Assembly (NCBI GenBank): GCA_027604505.1
Contig: JADIIX010000374.1
Location: 1-10,902 of the forward strand
Reading direction: 5' to 3'
Origin: Gonapodya sp. JEL0774
Lineage: Eukaryota; Monoblepharomycota; Monoblepharidomycetes; Monoblepharidales; Gonapodyaceae
Length of the DNA: 10,902 nucleotides
Positions 9,376 to 10,902 of the stretch are shown here, piece by piece; the stretch's first letter is position 1; each line of letters opens with the position of its first letter. The translations under genes were made by a program, and so were the position numbers. The notes beneath the pieces were generated by a model. The model saw only the letters and a list, made by a program, of their open reading frames with translations, was not told where the DNA came from and made no database searches.

Positions 9376-9908
9376 TGTGGAGTGTTCTTGATTGTCGGAA
9401 AAACTGTGCCAATCTTCCCATTTTCACGAGTGAAGGTAATTATTTGTTACCAGCAATCTCCAACAACGTCTATGCCCTACAATGCTGTTATTCTTTTGGA
9501 ATACCGACGTGATTGTCTGTATTGCCTGCGAGCAAGCGAGCACAGTCGTAGAACGACAAGTTTTGAGTACCCATAAATATTATTTTTTTTAAAAGATTAT
9601 AAAGAATACTGCTCATTTCAGATAACATGGATTCATTTCGTGATGTTGCATGATGAGGGTGAACTTCGCGACCTGAAGCTCGTCAGGGTATCCAAGCTGG
9701 TTGGACATCGGAACTCGGACATCTCGTGAACGGAATCCATTCGCTCGTACAACGCAAACATTCCATCACGTCCCCTGTGAGCAATTTGAATTCGTTGCTC
9801 CTTCCATCGGAGAGTTCCAGCCCCAATAGCGTCCCCAATACAATGTTCTGACTTGTTCTGAAATCGATCAATTGAACGCACAGAACCCACCTTCAATCCC
9901 ACCTAGAG
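9376..9908. promoter_or_regulatory. Divergent intergenic region, HD-dioxygenase / Cdc14
   Basis: These 533 bp lie between two divergent starts and should contain both promoters. The most striking element is an A/T tract around 9573-9606. A short perfect inverted repeat, gtcgt-aga-acgac, lies at 9545-9557. Minus-strand open frames around 9633-9902 have no recognised domain. In the Cdc14 frame an in-frame TGA at 9873 lies upstream of the chosen ATG. Confidence 0.5.
9573..9606. promoter_or_regulatory. A/T tract in the divergent promoter
   Basis: The tract contains ataaatatt, a run of T, then aaaagattataaag, in an otherwise balanced-composition window. It is located roughly 200 bp from the HD-dioxygenase ATG and 300 bp from the Cdc14 ATG. 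Poly(dA:dT) stretches often mark nucleosome-depleted fungal promoters, and TATA-like strings occur on both strands. The function here is inferred from position and composition only. Confidence 0.4.
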
Positions 9909-10902
9909 ATGCCCTACAACTCATCAACAATGTACTTTGCGTCTCCAGTTCGTGCATCGGATGTCATGGCTGACGCGCACGAGTTCATCAAGGGTGTGTT
10001 GCAACCGAACGCGGTCATATTGAAGCCCCCTTGTTCTGACTCTAGAATGCTGTGCTAACCATTACGTCCACTTCACTGGATACGCTTATTGTACGCTGTG
10101 AATGCTTATGACCCTAGACCGTCTTTTCTACGCTTCAACTGCTGGGCAACCATCCTCAACCGATACCATCCACTTCTTCACAATAGACGACCGCCTCGTT
10201 TACATTCCTTTCTTTGCGGATTTCGGTCCCAACAATTTGGCACATGTCGTTCGATTCGTCATGCTTTTGAATGAAAAACTTGCTGTAAGGGTGGAACTGA
10301 ACCACAACTCGGATGGATTCTCTGCTAAACAGAGTTAACCTCCTTTGATCGCACAGAATCCTTCTCTCGCTGACAAAAAGTTATGCATGTACTCAAGTCC
10401 TGAGTCAGACAAGAGAGCGAATGCATGCTTCCTGCTGTGCGCCTACATGGTGGGCAGACGATTCGTTGATCCACGATTTGGTCATCTAATTCCTTGATTC
10501 TTCATCGAACCTGCCCTTTTCCAGGTCATCGCGCTAAAAAAATCCCCCGAGGCAGCTTGTGCACCAATAAAGGATATTCAGCCGTCTCTGACACCCTTCC
10601 GTGACGCTGGATACGGCCCGGCTTCATTTTGGCTTACCACTCTCGACTGCATCACAGGACTCCACAAGGCCTTGACATTGGGATTGCTGGATCTTGATGA
10701 ATTTGACCTCGCGGAGTACGAGTTCATGGAAAAGGTATGATTTGGAATGAGATTCTGAAGACAAGTCTGGACTCCACTACCTTATTGACCCCTAACTAGG
10801 TCGAGAACGGTGACATGAATTTCATCACCGACAAGTTTCTCGCATTTGCCAGTCCTCACGATGATCCTCCGAACGCTTACCCTCCCGCAACAGACCCGCG
10901 AG
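9909..10902 (+). CDS. CDC14: Cdc14-type dual-specificity protein phosphatase (N-terminal part; 3' end outside window)
   Basis: Cdc14 dephosphorylates cyclin-dependent-kinase sites and acts in mitotic exit and cytokinesis. Exons: 9909-9993, 10118-10284, 10357-10449, 10525-10734, 10800-10902 and onward, giving 219 codons so far with introns of 124, 72, 75 and 65 bp. The spliced protein shows the N-terminal non-catalytic Cdc14 (DSPn) domain: EFIKDRLFYAS, HFFTIDDRLVY, FFADFGPNNLAHVVRF, DKRANACFLLCAYMV, LTPFRDAGYGPASFWL, TLDCITGLHKAL, LDEFDLAEYE, VENGDMNFI and KFLAFASP. The catalytic HCxxGxGR loop should lie beyond the right edge and cannot be judged. The start follows an in-frame stop at 9873-9875, and the N-terminus is short, as expected. 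A second ATG lies seven codons downstream. Confidence 0.95.

Noticed and set aside
9545-9557. Perfect inverted repeat gtcgt-aga-acgac as a terminator or operator
   Set aside because: A 5-bp stem is expected by chance, and terminators of this kind are not used in eukaryotic nuclear genes.
9633-9902. Minus-strand open frames of 89 and 62 codons upstream of Cdc14
   Set aside because: The two overlapping frames give unrelated unrecognised peptides, with no domain, no splice partners found and a position in a divergent promoter. A small gene cannot be fully excluded.
1-10902. Possibility of a clustered defence, secondary-metabolite or mobile system
   Set aside because: No transposase, integrase, backbone synthase, long terminal repeats or CRISPR-like repeats were seen. 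Three of the four genes are conserved housekeeping or cytoskeletal genes.

Overview
This is eukaryotic nuclear DNA, most likely from a fungus. Four protein-coding genes are split by many short GT-AG introns, mostly 56-124 bp, with donors dominated by GTGAGT/GTAAG. No bacterial operon signals, rRNA, tRNA, CRISPR array or recognisable transposon were seen. The intron density and the protein sequences suggest an early-diverging (chytrid-like) or basidiomycete-like fungus. The Cdc14 and ADP/ATP carrier sequences look fungal but not like ascomycete yeast. This placement is inference.

Layout: (1) Positions 1-5385, minus strand: a Diaphanous/Bni1-type formin whose 3' end runs off the left edge. I could chain 19 exons in one continuous frame of 1384 codons, covering an N-terminal FH3-like region, a coiled coil, a polyproline FH1 and most of FH2. 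(2) Positions 5861-7114, plus strand: a complete mitochondrial ADP/ATP carrier in five exons, divergent from the formin, with a possible sixth exon. (3) Positions 7503-9375, minus strand: a complete three-exon gene encoding one 554-residue polypeptide that joins an HD-domain phosphohydrolase (YedJ/YpgQ type) to an isopenicillin-N-synthase-like 2-oxoglutarate/Fe(II) dioxygenase. The two genes (2) and (3) converge. (4) Positions 9909-10902, plus strand: the N-terminal half of a Cdc14-type dual-specificity phosphatase, running off the right edge and divergent from gene 3.

The genes do not form an obvious pathway cluster. Formin and Cdc14 both belong to cell division and polarity, and the carrier is housekeeping. 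The most unusual item is the HD-dioxygenase fusion: both catalytic centres look intact and lie mainly in one uninterrupted 429-codon exon. All exon boundaries were deduced by hand from reading frame, splice consensus and known family motifs, with no transcript evidence.
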